Shown here piece by piece: positions 8,354 through 16,972 of a DNA stretch of 64,000 nt. Source of the stretch: Streptomyces sp. CB02058 (GTDB lineage Bacteria; Actinomycetota; Actinomycetes; Streptomycetales; Streptomycetaceae); the NCBI RefSeq assembly GCF_001905505.1, contig NZ_LIPG01000002.1, positions 806,001-870,000 of the forward strand. Reading direction: 5' to 3'. Every line of letters starts with the position of its first letter. Positions within the stretch are counted from its first letter, which is position 1. The notes beneath the pieces were generated by a model. It saw nothing but the letters and a program-made list of their open reading frames with translations, had not been told where the DNA came from and did no database searches. The translations under genes and the position numbers were made by a program.

Positions 8354-9609
8354 AGCTGCTGGTTCTTCCGGCGTCCGCTGAGCAGGAAGCCGATGCCCGC
8401 GCCGAAGGCGAGCCCGATGCCGATGATCCACCAGAGGCCGAGCCCCCCGTCGTCGCTGCTCGTGTCCGCGGGCTTCCCCGGGACCGTCGAGGTCGGCGAG
8501 GGCACGGCGGTGGCGGCGGGCGCGGGGCCGGTCGCGTTGAGCTGCGCGACCAGGTCGGTGCCGCCGAAGTCACGGGCGTCGGTACCGGTCGCGTGGGCGG
8601 CCAGCACCAGCTGGGCGGTGGCGGCGGGGCCGCCCTCCTTCGCCCAGCCCTGCGCGTGCTTCTCCAGATACGCGACCGCGTCGGCCGCCTTGTCCTTGTG
8701 CCCGGACGCCGCGAGCGCCACGACGGCGTCCGCCGTGTTCCCGAAGTCCGGCTGCGGGTCGGACTCCTCGGCGCCCGGCATCGGCGGCAGCTCCAGGTAG
8801 CCCTTCGCCGCGAGCGTCCTCGCCAGGTAGGAGGCGCCGTTCTGCGCGGTCTGCTCGACGGTGAGGCCGGTGCCCTCGTGGCAGACCGGGGCCTTCACCG
8901 CGTTGGAGTTGCCCGCGGCCATGCCCTTGCCCATCGCGCCGATCACGGCGGCGGCCGTGGCGTCCGCGTTGGCGGCGAGCTTGCCGTCCTTGTCCGGCTG
9001 GTAGGCGAACGCCCCGCCGTCCGCGCCGCCGCAGGGCAGCGCGAAGCTCTGCAGCGCGGTGTACGGGGTCTTGTCGTCCTTCGTCGTGACATCGGCCAGC
9101 GGCACGCCCGCCCGGGCCAGCGCGCCGGTCACCACCGCGGTGGAGTTGGCGTCGCTCGGGCTGCCCGGGTTGTAGCCCCAGCCGCCGTCGGGGTTCTGCA
9201 CGGACTTCAGCCAGCTGACCCCGTTGTCCACGGTCTCCCGGTGCACGGCCAGTTCCACCAGCGCCTGCACCGCCGCCGCCGTGGCGTTGGTGTCGGTCAC
9301 CGTCTTCGCGTCACAGGGCACGGACGCGTCGCGGTAGGAGGCGAAGGCCCCGCTCGTGCACTGCTGGCCCACGAGCCAGTCGACCGCCTTCGTGGCGGGC
9401 GTGACCAGCTCGACCCGCTGGGCGAGGAAGGCCAGCGACTGGCGCCACACCCCGTCGTACGTCGGGTCCTTGGTGCCGTACAGCCCGTCCGGAAGGTCCG
9501 GCGTGGACGGGGACGGTGACGGACTCGGCGCGGCGACCGCCACCGGGGCGGCCGTCCCACAGAGCACGGCGGTGATCGCGAGCGCTGCCGCGCGGCGGCG
9601 TACGGACAT
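8350..9609 (-). CDS. secreted, membrane-anchored alpha/alpha-barrel (prenyltransferase/squalene-oxidase repeat) protein, transcobalamin-like
   Basis: A 419-aa exported protein: signal peptide (cleavage near VAVAAPSP), a Ser/Pro linker, then repeated helical-hairpin units of the prenyltransferase/squalene-oxidase repeat type. Typical pieces are VGQQCTSGAFASYRD, LKSVQNPDGGWGYNPG and paired cysteines. A Thr/Ser/Pro stalk, a membrane helix (WWIIGIGLAFGAGIGFLLSG) and a basic tail RRKNQQL follow. It is annotated in relatives as a terpene-cyclase-like protein, but secretion and anchoring argue against isoprenoid chemistry. Animal transcobalamin and intrinsic factor share this (alpha/alpha)6 barrel, and this gene lies directly behind a cobalamin riboswitch and before an ECF importer. 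I infer a surface corrinoid-binding role. No DUF4430-like beta domain is obvious. Confidence 0.8.
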   Translation of the reverse strand: MSVRRRAAALAITAVLCGTAAPVAVAAPSPSPSPSTPDLPDGLYGTKDPTYDGVWRQSLAFLAQRVELVTPATKAVDWLVGQQCTSGAFASYRDASVPCDAKTVTDTNATAAAVQALVELAVHRETVDNGVSWLKSVQNPDGGWGYNPGSPSDANSTAVVTGALARAGVPLADVTTKDDKTPYTALQSFALPCGGADGGAFAYQPDKDGKLAANADATAAAVIGAMGKGMAAGNSNAVKAPVCHEGTGLTVEQTAQNGASYLARTLAAKGYLELPPMPGAEESDPQPDFGNTADAVVALAASGHKDKAADAVAYLEKHAQGWAKEGGPAATAQLVLAAHATGTDARDFGGTDLVAQLNATGPAPAATAVPSPTSTVPGKPADTSSDDGGLGLWWIIGIGLAFGAGIGFLLSGRRKNQQL

Positions 9610-9614
9610 GACGG

Positions 9615-9735
9615 GCTGGGCCTCTCGAATGGGGTTTCCCCTGCCCGAGCGGAGCCGAGCACGCGGGGAAGGGTCGGCGCCGGATTCGCACCGGCTTCCC
9701 CCTGTACGGGCGTGATGAAGACCAGCTCACTCTAC
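9615..9735 (-). promoter_or_regulatory. cobalamin riboswitch (compact B12 element)
   Basis: On the minus strand, about 60-75 bases before the ATG at 9609, lies the core of the cobalamin aptamer: GGGGGAA, then CCGGTGCGAATCCGG, in which GGTGCGAATCC is the near-invariant B12 loop, then CGCCGACC. A 5' segment GAGCTGGTCTTC (about 9716-9727) can pair with GAGAGGCCCAGC just upstream of the start. That would hide the GAGAGG ribosome-binding site, suggesting translational control when ligand is bound. The element is shorter than the classic btuB form. The core match is strong; the exact boundaries and the switching helix are my reading. Confidence 0.85.
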
Positions 9736-9885
9736 CGGGGTGCCCGGGAACCCCTCCGGGCGGAGTGCCGCCCCCGGATGTGCGAAGGGCCTTCCCAGCA
9801 GGTCAGAGCCCATGCGAGACTCCGCCCCGGGGGTCACACGGGCGCGCGCCCGTGGGGGAGGAACGACCGGGGTGGGAAGCATCCA

Positions 9886-10395
9886 GTGCGCGGGAGCAGA
9901 CGAGGTACGGCCGCCGTCGTGGCCGGTTTGATGACGATGACGGCGGGCTGCGGCCTCATGGACGAGAGCGAGAGCGCGCCGACGGCGTCCCCGGAGCCCA
10001 TCGTGCCGTTCACCAGGGACACGGTGGCCGGAGAGATAGAGGCCGTCGCCCGCAACGGAGGGCTCCCTGCCGGGGACACCTCCACGGCCGGACTGCCGAA
10101 GGGCGCCTGGCACACCTGCGTCGCGCCCTGGTGGGGCGAGGCGCCGGCGGCGGGTGCCGCCGACGCCTTCGACACGGCGGTGCGCAAGCTGCGGCAGCAG
10201 GACTGGGAGATCGTCTCCAGCCACGCCGAGCAGGACGTCACCTACCGCACCCTCGCCAAGCGGGGCTGGAAGCTCTACGCCCGCCACTACACGACGAGGA
10301 CCACGGGCCCCGAGCAGCTCGTGTCCCTCACCGCCGTCGAGGACGGCTGCGAGCTGCCCGAGGACATCAGGGGCGGTTACGAGGACCCGGCCTGA
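9886..10395 (+). CDS. small lipoprotein, function unknown
   Basis: A 169-aa protein starting at GTG 9886 (VRGSRRGTAAVVAGLMTM), with a lipobox MTAGC giving a lipidated Cys22. The mature part has a Ser/Pro-rich spacer and then a compact domain with a WHTCVAPWWGE segment and a second cysteine near the end (EDGCELPED), which may pair. I do not recognise the domain. The frame is open further upstream but has no signal or good start there. The last 19 bases overlap tail-to-tail with the PHB depolymerase gene on the other strand. The gene reads away from the riboswitch-led operon. Confidence 0.75.
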   Translation: MRGSRRGTAAVVAGLMTMTAGCGLMDESESAPTASPEPIVPFTRDTVAGEIEAVARNGGLPAGDTSTAGLPKGAWHTCVAPWWGEAPAAGAADAFDTAVRKLRQQDWEIVSSHAEQDVTYRTLAKRGWKLYARHYTTRTTGPEQLVSLTAVEDGCELPEDIRGGYEDPA

Positions 10396-11864
10396 CAGCC
10401 GGAGTCGGCGATCACGAAGTGGCCGGCCGGCGACTCCCGGAGCGTGTGGGTGACGAAGACGTTGTACAGCCCCATGTCCTGCTCCGAACCGTTCGCGTAG
10501 GTACGGCCGCCCGTGGTGTGCGCCCGGCCGGCCGTGACGTGCGCGTAGTTCGTCGCCGTGAAGCACTTCGCGGGGGCCGCACCGCCCGACGTCGTCGCGG
10601 GCACGGCGGCCGACGCCGCACCCGCCGTGCCCGACGGGCCGACGGCCGCCACCGTGTAGCGGTAGGCGGTGCCGGCGGTCAGCCCGGTGTCGGTGAAGGA
10701 CGCCGACGCCGGCGTGGCCACCTTCGTGCCGTTCCGGTACACGGCGTACGAGGCGGCGCCCGAGACCGCGCTCCACGACAGCGACGCGGTGCTGTCCGTG
10801 ACCCCGGTGACCGTCAGGCCCGAGGGCGCGGGCAGCCCGTCCCCGCCGCCCGGAGCGCCCTGGTCCAGTCCCCAGAACACACCCGTGTGGTACGTCGAGC
10901 AGATGGTGTTCAGGAAGTACGCGCCCGCCGCGCCGCACTGGTCGGCGCCCGAGCCGGGACCCACCGGCAGGCCGTGCCCCATGCCCGCCACCGAGAACGT
11001 CTCCACCGCGGGCTTCCCCGACGCGTCGGCGTAGACGCTCCTGGTGGTGCTGCCCGGCAGGCTCTCGGTGCCGGACGGGGTCTGGCCGATGCCCCAGACA
11101 TCGGTCCACTGGTCGCGCAGCGCCGTCGCGTTGGCCGGGTAGACCGTGTAGTCCGAGGTGCCCTGCCAGATCGCGACCCGGGGCCAGGGGCCGGTCCAGC
11201 CCGGGTGGGAGGCGCGGACCTTGTCGCCCCACTGCGCGGGCGTCAGCTTCTGCGGCCCCGTCTGGCAGCCCGACGCGGCGGCCTGGCTGGTGGCGCACTG
11301 GGCGGGCAGCCCGGAGGCCACGGACCCGCCGGCGAAGACGTCCGGATAGGCGGCCAGCAGATCGGCGGTCATCCCGCCGCCTGCGGAGAGCCCGGTGACG
11401 TACACCCGGCGGCCGTCGGAGCCGTACGTCTGCTTCGCGTACTCGACCATCTGCACGATCGACGCGGCCTCGCCCTGGCCCCGGGTGCTCTCGTTCCGGT
11501 CGAACCAGCCGAAGCAGGACAGCGCGTTGTTCGCCGACGTGGTCTGCGGGAAGACGACGTCGAAGCCCCACAGATCGGCGTACTTGGGCCAGCCCGAGCC
11601 GCTGTAGTAGGCGCTGGCCGTCTGGGTGCAGCCGTGCAGCGCGACGACGAGCGGGGCACCCGCCGCCACGGTGTCGGGGGTGTAGGCGAACATCTGGAGA
11701 TTGCCGGGGTTCGAGCCGAAGCCGGTGACCTGCACGAGCCCGGCCGCCGCCGGCGCCGCGGGGGCGGCGACGGCGGAGACCGGGTGGGCGGTCAGCAGGG
11801 CGAGCACACAGACGGCGGCGGAGGCGACGCGCCGGAACAGGCGTCGCGGGATCGGTGGGCGCAC
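10377..11864 (-). CDS. extracellular poly(3-hydroxybutyrate) depolymerase / PHB-family esterase
   Basis: A 495-aa secreted enzyme. The signal peptide ends near SAVAAPAAPAA; the catalytic domain (about 42-335) has an early HGCTQT oxyanion segment, the lipase box GLSAGGG with Ser160, and a late AGMGHGLPVG that supplies the histidine. A fibronectin type III domain follows (about 345-425, PSGLTVTGVTDSTASLSW), then a C-terminal substrate-binding module of about 60 residues with conserved cysteines (KCFTATNYAHVTAGRAH). This catalytic/FN3/binding layout is that of extracellular PHB depolymerases. The next gene across the intergenic region is a 3-hydroxybutyrate dehydrogenase, which would oxidise the released monomer. 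Family call strong; true substrate (PHB or another polyester) not tested. Confidence 0.92.
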   Translation of the reverse strand: MRPPIPRRLFRRVASAAVCVLALLTAHPVSAVAAPAAPAAAGLVQVTGFGSNPGNLQMFAYTPDTVAAGAPLVVALHGCTQTASAYYSGSGWPKYADLWGFDVVFPQTTSANNALSCFGWFDRNESTRGQGEAASIVQMVEYAKQTYGSDGRRVYVTGLSAGGGMTADLLAAYPDVFAGGSVASGLPAQCATSQAAASGCQTGPQKLTPAQWGDKVRASHPGWTGPWPRVAIWQGTSDYTVYPANATALRDQWTDVWGIGQTPSGTESLPGSTTRSVYADASGKPAVETFSVAGMGHGLPVGPGSGADQCGAAGAYFLNTICSTYHTGVFWGLDQGAPGGGDGLPAPSGLTVTGVTDSTASLSWSAVSGAASYAVYRNGTKVATPASASFTDTGLTAGTAYRYTVAAVGPSGTAGAASAAVPATTSGGAAPAKCFTATNYAHVTAGRAHTTGGRTYANGSEQDMGLYNVFVTHTLRESPAGHFVIADSGCQAGSS

Positions 11865-12171
11865 GGTGGGGCCTCCTCATCGGACGTGCGGATGCTGCCG
11901 GAACCTATGAGCGGGGGGCCGGGCCGCCCATGTGGCAGGCGGACACCCGCCGCGCACCGCTGTGTGCGGCGCTCCCCTTGCGCCCGCCCCGGTCCCCGGG
12001 CCCGCGCGCGGCGGCCGACGGCGCCGGGGCCGCCCCCGGCGGGGACGGGCCCGCGCCCGCCCGCCCCCGGCGCCGTGGCCCGCACCATGTACGCCGGCAC
12101 CATGCGGCTGCCCCAGGGTGTGTGCACCGACCCCGTGTGATGCGGGCGGTGACGTCCTTACGGTGACGCCC
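11865..12171. other. divergent intergenic region, PHB depolymerase / 3-hydroxybutyrate dehydrogenase
   Basis: Some 307 bases separate the two divergent starts. The left part is moderately A+T-rich around GAACCTATGAGC (11898-11910). The middle is very G+C-rich with short complementary runs. I see no clear operator, small gene or RNA. Promoters for both genes must lie here. Confidence 0.6.
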
Positions 12172-12957
12172 ATGCAGACTTCCCTGACCCCCGGGCACGA
12201 CCCCCTCGCCCCCTCCGCGCTCGCCGGACGCACCGCCCTGGTCACCGGTGCGGCCAGTGGCATCGGACTGGCCTGCGCCGAGGCGCTCGCCGCCGCGGGC
12301 GCCCATGTGCACGTGGTGGACAAGACGGGCGACGCCGTCGAGAGCCTTGCGAAACGGATCGGCGGAACGGCCTGGGTCGCCGACCTCTCCGTGGCCGAGG
12401 CGGTCGACTCGCTGCCCGCCGACGCGGACATCGTGGTCAACAACGCGGGCCTCCAGCACGTGGCGCCCGTGCACGAGTTCCCGCCGGACCGCTTCGCGCT
12501 GATCCACCGCGTCATGGTGGAAGCGCCGTTCCGCATCTTGCGCCGCACGCTCCCCGGCATGTACGAACGCGGCTGGGGCCGCGTGGTCAACATCTCGTCC
12601 GTGCACGGGCTGCGCGCCAGCCCCTACAAGTCGGCCTACGTGTCGGCCAAGCACGCACTGGAGGGGCTCAGCAAAGTGGTCGCACTCGAAGCGGCGCCGC
12701 ACGGCGTGACGAGCAACTGCGTCAGCCCCGGCTATGTCCGTACGCCCCTGGTCGAGGACCAGATCGCGGACCAGGCCCGCAGCCACGGCATCTCCGAGCA
12801 GGAGGTGGTGGGCCGGGTGCTGCTGGAGCGCAGCGCGCTGAAGTCGCTGATCGAGCCCGGTGACGTGGCCGGTGCCGTCCTGTGGCTGTGCGGGCCCGGC
12901 ACGGCGCACATCACCGGAAGCTCCCTCACGATGGACGGCGGCTGGACCGCCAACTGA
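12172..12957 (+). CDS. 3-hydroxybutyrate dehydrogenase (short-chain dehydrogenase)
   Basis: A 261-aa classical short-chain dehydrogenase with nucleotide-binding TGAASGIG (25-32), NNAG (90-93), and the Ser / Tyr156-x-x-x-Lys160 catalytic set (SAYVSAK). The segments HGLRASPYKSAYVSAKHALE and QHVAPVHEFP are characteristic of D-3-hydroxybutyrate dehydrogenases, which convert 3-hydroxybutyrate to acetoacetate with NAD. The start is the ATG at 12172; the frame is open upstream but runs through non-coding-like sequence. It is divergent from the PHB depolymerase and is followed after 34 bases by a GAF/PucR-type regulator, so the three genes form a local unit for using polyester-derived 3-hydroxybutyrate. 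Confidence 0.9.
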   Translation: MQTSLTPGHDPLAPSALAGRTALVTGAASGIGLACAEALAAAGAHVHVVDKTGDAVESLAKRIGGTAWVADLSVAEAVDSLPADADIVVNNAGLQHVAPVHEFPPDRFALIHRVMVEAPFRILRRTLPGMYERGWGRVVNISSVHGLRASPYKSAYVSAKHALEGLSKVVALEAAPHGVTSNCVSPGYVRTPLVEDQIADQARSHGISEQEVVGRVLLERSALKSLIEPGDVAGAVLWLCGPGTAHITGSSLTMDGGWTAN

Positions 12958-12991
12958 CCACCGACCGCCCCTGGAAGAACGATGGCCGCCC

Positions 12992-14974
12992 ATGTCTGAA
13001 CCGTGCCCCTCCGCCGCGCCCCTCCTGGCCCGCCTCCTCGACCTGCTGGCCGACGACGCCCCCGCCGAGGAGCTGGGCGCGGTCACCTCCGAGGCCAGGG
13101 CCGCGGGCGTGCCCGCCGGCGAACTGGCCGAGGTGGAGCGGGCGACCGCGACCGCGCTGCGGATCAGGGGCGCCCTGCGCCAGCACCGGCGCAGGGAACT
13201 CCAGCTGACCGCCCTCTTCGACACGGCGGGCGACCTCGCGGCCTCCAGGGACCTGGACGACGTGCTGAAGGCGATCGTGCGGCGGGCCAGAATGCTGCTG
13301 GGCACCGACACCGCCTATCTGACGCTCCCCGACGAGGAGGCCGGGGACACCTACATGCGGGTCACCGACGGATCGGTGTCCGTGCTCTTCCAGCGGCTCC
13401 GGCTCGAACTGGGCGAAGGGCTCGGCGGACTCGTCGCGCAGACCGCCAGCCCGTACGCGACCCCCGACTACCGCACCGACGAACGCTTCCACCACACCCG
13501 CAACATCAACGCCGGTGTGCTGGACGAGGGGCTCGTCGCCATCCTGGGCGTCCCCCTGCTGCTCGGCTCCAGCCGGGGCGGGGCCGGAAAGGTCATCGGC
13601 GTCCTCTTCGCCGCCGACCGCGCCGCGCGGGTCTTCAGCCCCGACGAGGTGGCCCTGCTCTGCTCCCTCGCCGCGCACGCCGCCATCGCGATCGACACCG
13701 CCCGCGCCCTGGACGACACCCGGACCGCCCTCGCGGGACTCGCCGGTGCCAACGCCGAACTCGCCGAGGCCAACGCAGCCGTGCGCGCGCACTCGGCCGC
13801 CATGCAGCGCGCGGAGGAGGCCCACGACCGGCTCACCGACCTGGTGCTGCGCGGCGGCGACGTGAAGGACGTCGCCGTGTCCGTCGCCGGGCTGCTCGAC
13901 AGCCCCCTGACCATCCACGACCCCGGCGGGCGCCCGCTGGCCGCCGTACGGCCCGACGGCTCCGCCTTCGCCGCCGACAGCATGGACGCCGGGTGGCTCG
14001 TGGGGACCGCCGAGGAGTCCCGGCACGGGGCGCGCGCGGTGCACCGCGACGGGCGGTGGATCTGCGCCGTCCTCGCCGGTCAGGAGCTCCTCGCCAGTCT
14101 CGTCCTGCACCGGCCGGACCGGCTCGACGACTCCGACCGCAGGCTCTTCGAACGCGCCGCCGTCGTCACCGGACTGCTCCTGCTGCTGCGCCGCACGGTC
14201 GCCGAGACCGAGAACCGGATACGGGGCGAGCTGATCAGCGACCTCCTCGGCGACCCGGAACGCGACCCGGCGGGGCTCGCCGAGCGGGGCCGCAGACTCG
14301 GCATCGACCTGGACCGGCCGCATCTGCTGCTGGTGGCGGAGGCGGCGGCCCGCGAGAAGCTCGGCGGCGCCGCCCTGCGCTATCTCTTCGGCGGCGACAT
14401 CCACGGGGTGAGCGCCGAACACGCGGGCACCGTCGTGCTGCTGATCGACTGCGGCGCCCCGGGCCCGGCCTCCTCGGCCGGGGACGCCGCCCGCGCCGCG
14501 GCGGCGCAGCTCGGCCACCTCGTCCAGGCGCCCGTCACCGTCGCCGGTACGGGGCCGGCGCGAGGCGCCCGCGAACTGGCCGCCGCCTACACGGAGGCCG
14601 CGCGCTGTCTGCGCGCCATGCGGGTGCTGGGACGCGAGGGCGAGGGGGCGTGCGTCGACGAACTGGGCTTCCTCGGCGTCGTCCTGGGCAACGCCAAGGA
14701 CGTGGACGGTTTCGTGACGGCCGCGCTGGGACCGCTGCTCCGCTACGACGAGCGGCGCGGCACCCATCTCGTACGGACCCTGCGGGCGTACTTCGGCGCG
14801 GGCGGCAGCCTGATACGGGCCAAGGACGAGCTGCACGTCCATGTCAACACCGTCGTGCAGCGGCTCGACCGCATCCAGGTGCTGCTGGGCCGCGACTGGA
14901 ACGAGCCGGACCGCGCCCTCGAACTCCAGCTCGCCCTGCGCCTGCACCTGCTGGCGGGCGGCCGGGAGGGCTGA
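12992..14974 (+). CDS. GAF-domain transcriptional activator of the PucR/CdaR type
   Basis: A 660-aa regulator. Residues about 65-260 form a GAF sensor domain (LFDTAGDLAASRDLDDVLKA onward, then GLGGLVAQTASP). A short coiled coil (LAGANAELAEANAAVRAHSA) leads into a PucR-like central region. The C-terminal 60 residues are the HTH_30 helix-turn-helix (LVRTLRAYFGAGGSLIRAKD followed by LHVHVNTVVQRLDRI), as in CdaR and PucR activators. It lies 34 bases behind the 3-hydroxybutyrate dehydrogenase in the same direction, so it is probably co-transcribed and controls this gene and perhaps the PHB depolymerase. In relatives this regulator family is often next to bdh genes. The signal it senses is unknown. 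Confidence 0.88.
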   Translation: MSEPCPSAAPLLARLLDLLADDAPAEELGAVTSEARAAGVPAGELAEVERATATALRIRGALRQHRRRELQLTALFDTAGDLAASRDLDDVLKAIVRRARMLLGTDTAYLTLPDEEAGDTYMRVTDGSVSVLFQRLRLELGEGLGGLVAQTASPYATPDYRTDERFHHTRNINAGVLDEGLVAILGVPLLLGSSRGGAGKVIGVLFAADRAARVFSPDEVALLCSLAAHAAIAIDTARALDDTRTALAGLAGANAELAEANAAVRAHSAAMQRAEEAHDRLTDLVLRGGDVKDVAVSVAGLLDSPLTIHDPGGRPLAAVRPDGSAFAADSMDAGWLVGTAEESRHGARAVHRDGRWICAVLAGQELLASLVLHRPDRLDDSDRRLFERAAVVTGLLLLLRRTVAETENRIRGELISDLLGDPERDPAGLAERGRRLGIDLDRPHLLLVAEAAAREKLGGAALRYLFGGDIHGVSAEHAGTVVLLIDCGAPGPASSAGDAARAAAAQLGHLVQAPVTVAGTGPARGARELAAAYTEAARCLRAMRVLGREGEGACVDELGFLGVVLGNAKDVDGFVTAALGPLLRYDERRGTHLVRTLRAYFGAGGSLIRAKDELHVHVNTVVQRLDRIQVLLGRDWNEPDRALELQLALRLHLLAGGREG

Positions 14975-14996
14975 GCCCGCCGGACGCCCGCCGCCC

Positions 14997-15887
14997 TCAG
15001 CGTTCGTCCACGGCCGCCAGCATCGCCCGGACGACCTCGCCGGCCCCCTTCTCGCCCGTCAGCACCGTGTAGTGGTTGACGTCATCGACGCGGACCGCCC
15101 GGACCTTCGTGCCGGGCTGCCCCGCCGCCGCGAGCCGGGCGTCGTCGTACAGCCCCTGCTCCTCGTTCATCAGCCCCCGCGGCGCCCACAACAGCGTCGC
15201 CGGACCGGGGAGTTCGCGTACGGCCCCGATCACCTCCTCCTGGAAGAGGCCCACTCCGTCCGTGCGGACCGCCTCCAGCCGGCAGCCGGAGCGCAGCCGG
15301 GGTTCCTCGCCCGTCAGATCGCGCTGGATGTACGCGTCCACCTCCGGGGACCAGGCGTCGCCCCCGAACGCGGGATGGGCCTGCCAGAAGGAGCGGTAGG
15401 CGTCCCGGTCGGTGAAGGTCATCGAGAGCCGGTCCATCGCCGGGCCGATCACGGCGGTGATCAGCTCGTCGGCCGCCAGATGCGTGGGAGCGGGGAAACC
15501 GAACCCGCCGTCGACCAGCACCAGCGGGCCGAAGAGCCCCGGGCGGCGCACGGCCGCGAGCGCCGCCACGAAGGCGCCCATCGAGTGGCCCGCCAGCACC
15601 ACCCGCTCCTGGCCGAGCGCCTCGGCGAGCGCGGCCGTGTCGTCGGCGTGGACACCGATGCCGTACGGGCCGGGCAGCCCCGAACTCCCGGCCCGGCCGC
15701 GCAGATCCGGGGCGACCAGGGTGACCCGGCCGTCCAGCAGCCGGGCCACCGCGCCCCAGGAGAGCGCATTGGCCGTGATGCCGTGCAGGGCGACGACCAC
15801 CGGCGCGCCGGGCTCCCGGGCGGGCCAGCGCAGCGCCGCCAGCTCGCCTCCCGCGACCGGGACTCGTATCTCCTCGTACGGGTTCAT
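14997..15887 (-). CDS. alpha/beta hydrolase, last gene of the Liv-type operon
   Basis: A 296-aa alpha/beta hydrolase with oxyanion HGITAN (35-40), nucleophile elbow GHSMG (Ser102), a likely acid in the C-terminal third, and histidine in DDVNHYTVL near the end. No signal peptide, so cytoplasmic. Its ATG overlaps the stop of the livM-like gene by 4 bases, making it the sixth gene after the KstR-like regulator. Its place in an ABC-importer operon suggests that it hydrolyses an imported ester, lactone or amide, implying the importer may not carry plain branched-chain amino acids. It is convergent with the PucR-type regulator; 22 bases separate the stops. Confidence 0.85.
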   Translation of the reverse strand: MNPYEEIRVPVAGGELAALRWPAREPGAPVVVALHGITANALSWGAVARLLDGRVTLVAPDLRGRAGSSGLPGPYGIGVHADDTAALAEALGQERVVLAGHSMGAFVAALAAVRRPGLFGPLVLVDGGFGFPAPTHLAADELITAVIGPAMDRLSMTFTDRDAYRSFWQAHPAFGGDAWSPEVDAYIQRDLTGEEPRLRSGCRLEAVRTDGVGLFQEEVIGAVRELPGPATLLWAPRGLMNEEQGLYDDARLAAAGQPGTKVRAVRVDDVNHYTVLTGEKGAGEVVRAMLAAVDER

Positions 15888-16972
15888 CGCTTCTCCTCAC
15901 GGGTGCCGCGCAGTCGGGACGGCAGCCGGGCCAGGCCGCCGGGCAGCAGGTGGACCACGGCCACGAACAGCACCCCGAGCAGGAACAGCGGCTGCGAGAG
16001 CGGGACGCGCAGCACCGCGGGCAGATCGGCCACCGCCCCCGACCCGGCGAGGTCGCCGAGCCGGTGGTCGGCCCAGGTGTAGAGGATGCCGCCGACCATC
16101 GGGCCCCAGCGGGTGCCCGATCCGCCGAGCACCACCATCACCAGCAGCGACAGGGTGAAGTCCGAGGTGGTCGTCTGGGGGGTCGAGCCGCCGGTGAGCA
16201 GCAGATGGACGAGGCCGCCGACCGCCGCCAGCGCCCCGGCGAGGACGAAGGCCGTCAGCTTGAACCCGTACGGCTTCAGGCCGAGCACCTCGACCCTGCG
16301 CTCGTTCTCCTTGATGCCCTCCCAGACCCGGCCGGTGGGGGAGCGCACCGCCCAGTGGACGACGCCGAGGGTGAGGACCAGATAGGCGAGCGCGATCCAG
16401 TACAGGTTGGCGGTGTGGTCGATGCCCACGAGCCACGAGGGCAGCAGTTCCGCGGGGGCCGCACGGCCCTCCTCGCCGCCGGTGAGGCCGCCCGGGTTGC
16501 GGGAGACCAGGATCGAGCCGGCCTGAGCGAAGGCCAGCGTCACCATGGAGAAGCCGATGCCGGTGACGCGCAGGCTCACCGAGCCGAGCACCAGGGCGAG
16601 CGCGGTGCCGAAGCACAGCCCGAGGACCGCGGCCACGGCGAAGGGCAGGCCCGCCTCCAGCAGGAGCGTGTTGGTGGCGTAGCTGCCCGCCGCGAAGTAC
16701 AGGGCGTGGCCGAAGGAGAGCAGTCCCGTACGGCCCAGGAGCAGGTCGTAGCCGGTGGCCAGCGCGCCGAACAGCAGGCAGGTGGCCAGCAGTTGCAGGC
16801 TCCCCGGGCTCCCGACCGGGCCGTCGAGCAGCCCCGGAACCGGCAGCGCGCTGAACGGCGCGACGACCAGGAGCAGCAGGACGGCGGCGGGCCACCAGCG
16901 CAGCAGCCGGGGCCCGCCCGGCCCGGGCGGGGTGGTGACCGCGGTGGGTGCGGGTGTGGTGGCGGTGCTCAC
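15884..16972 (-). CDS. livM: branched-chain amino acid-type ABC transporter permease (LivM family)
   Basis: A 362-aa permease with about nine to ten membrane helices. The segment GRTGLLSFGHALYFAAGSYA is the typical LivM/LivH conserved loop, and RRVEVLGLKPYGFKLTAFVLAG lies near the cytoplasmic EAA-like loop. The GTG at 16972 overlaps the livH stop, giving a far better start than the long frame upstream. It pairs with LivH to form the channel. The four other Liv components lie directly upstream in order livK-livG-livF-livH. Substrate may be a branched-chain amino acid, an amide or urea, or an aromatic acid; the family transports all of these. Confidence 0.9.
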   Translation of the reverse strand: MSTATTPAPTAVTTPPGPGGPRLLRWWPAAVLLLLVVAPFSALPVPGLLDGPVGSPGSLQLLATCLLFGALATGYDLLLGRTGLLSFGHALYFAAGSYATNTLLLEAGLPFAVAAVLGLCFGTALALVLGSVSLRVTGIGFSMVTLAFAQAGSILVSRNPGGLTGGEEGRAAPAELLPSWLVGIDHTANLYWIALAYLVLTLGVVHWAVRSPTGRVWEGIKENERRVEVLGLKPYGFKLTAFVLAGALAAVGGLVHLLLTGGSTPQTTTSDFTLSLLVMVVLGGSGTRWGPMVGGILYTWADHRLGDLAGSGAVADLPAVLRVPLSQPLFLLGVLFVAVVHLLPGGLARLPSRLRGTREEKR

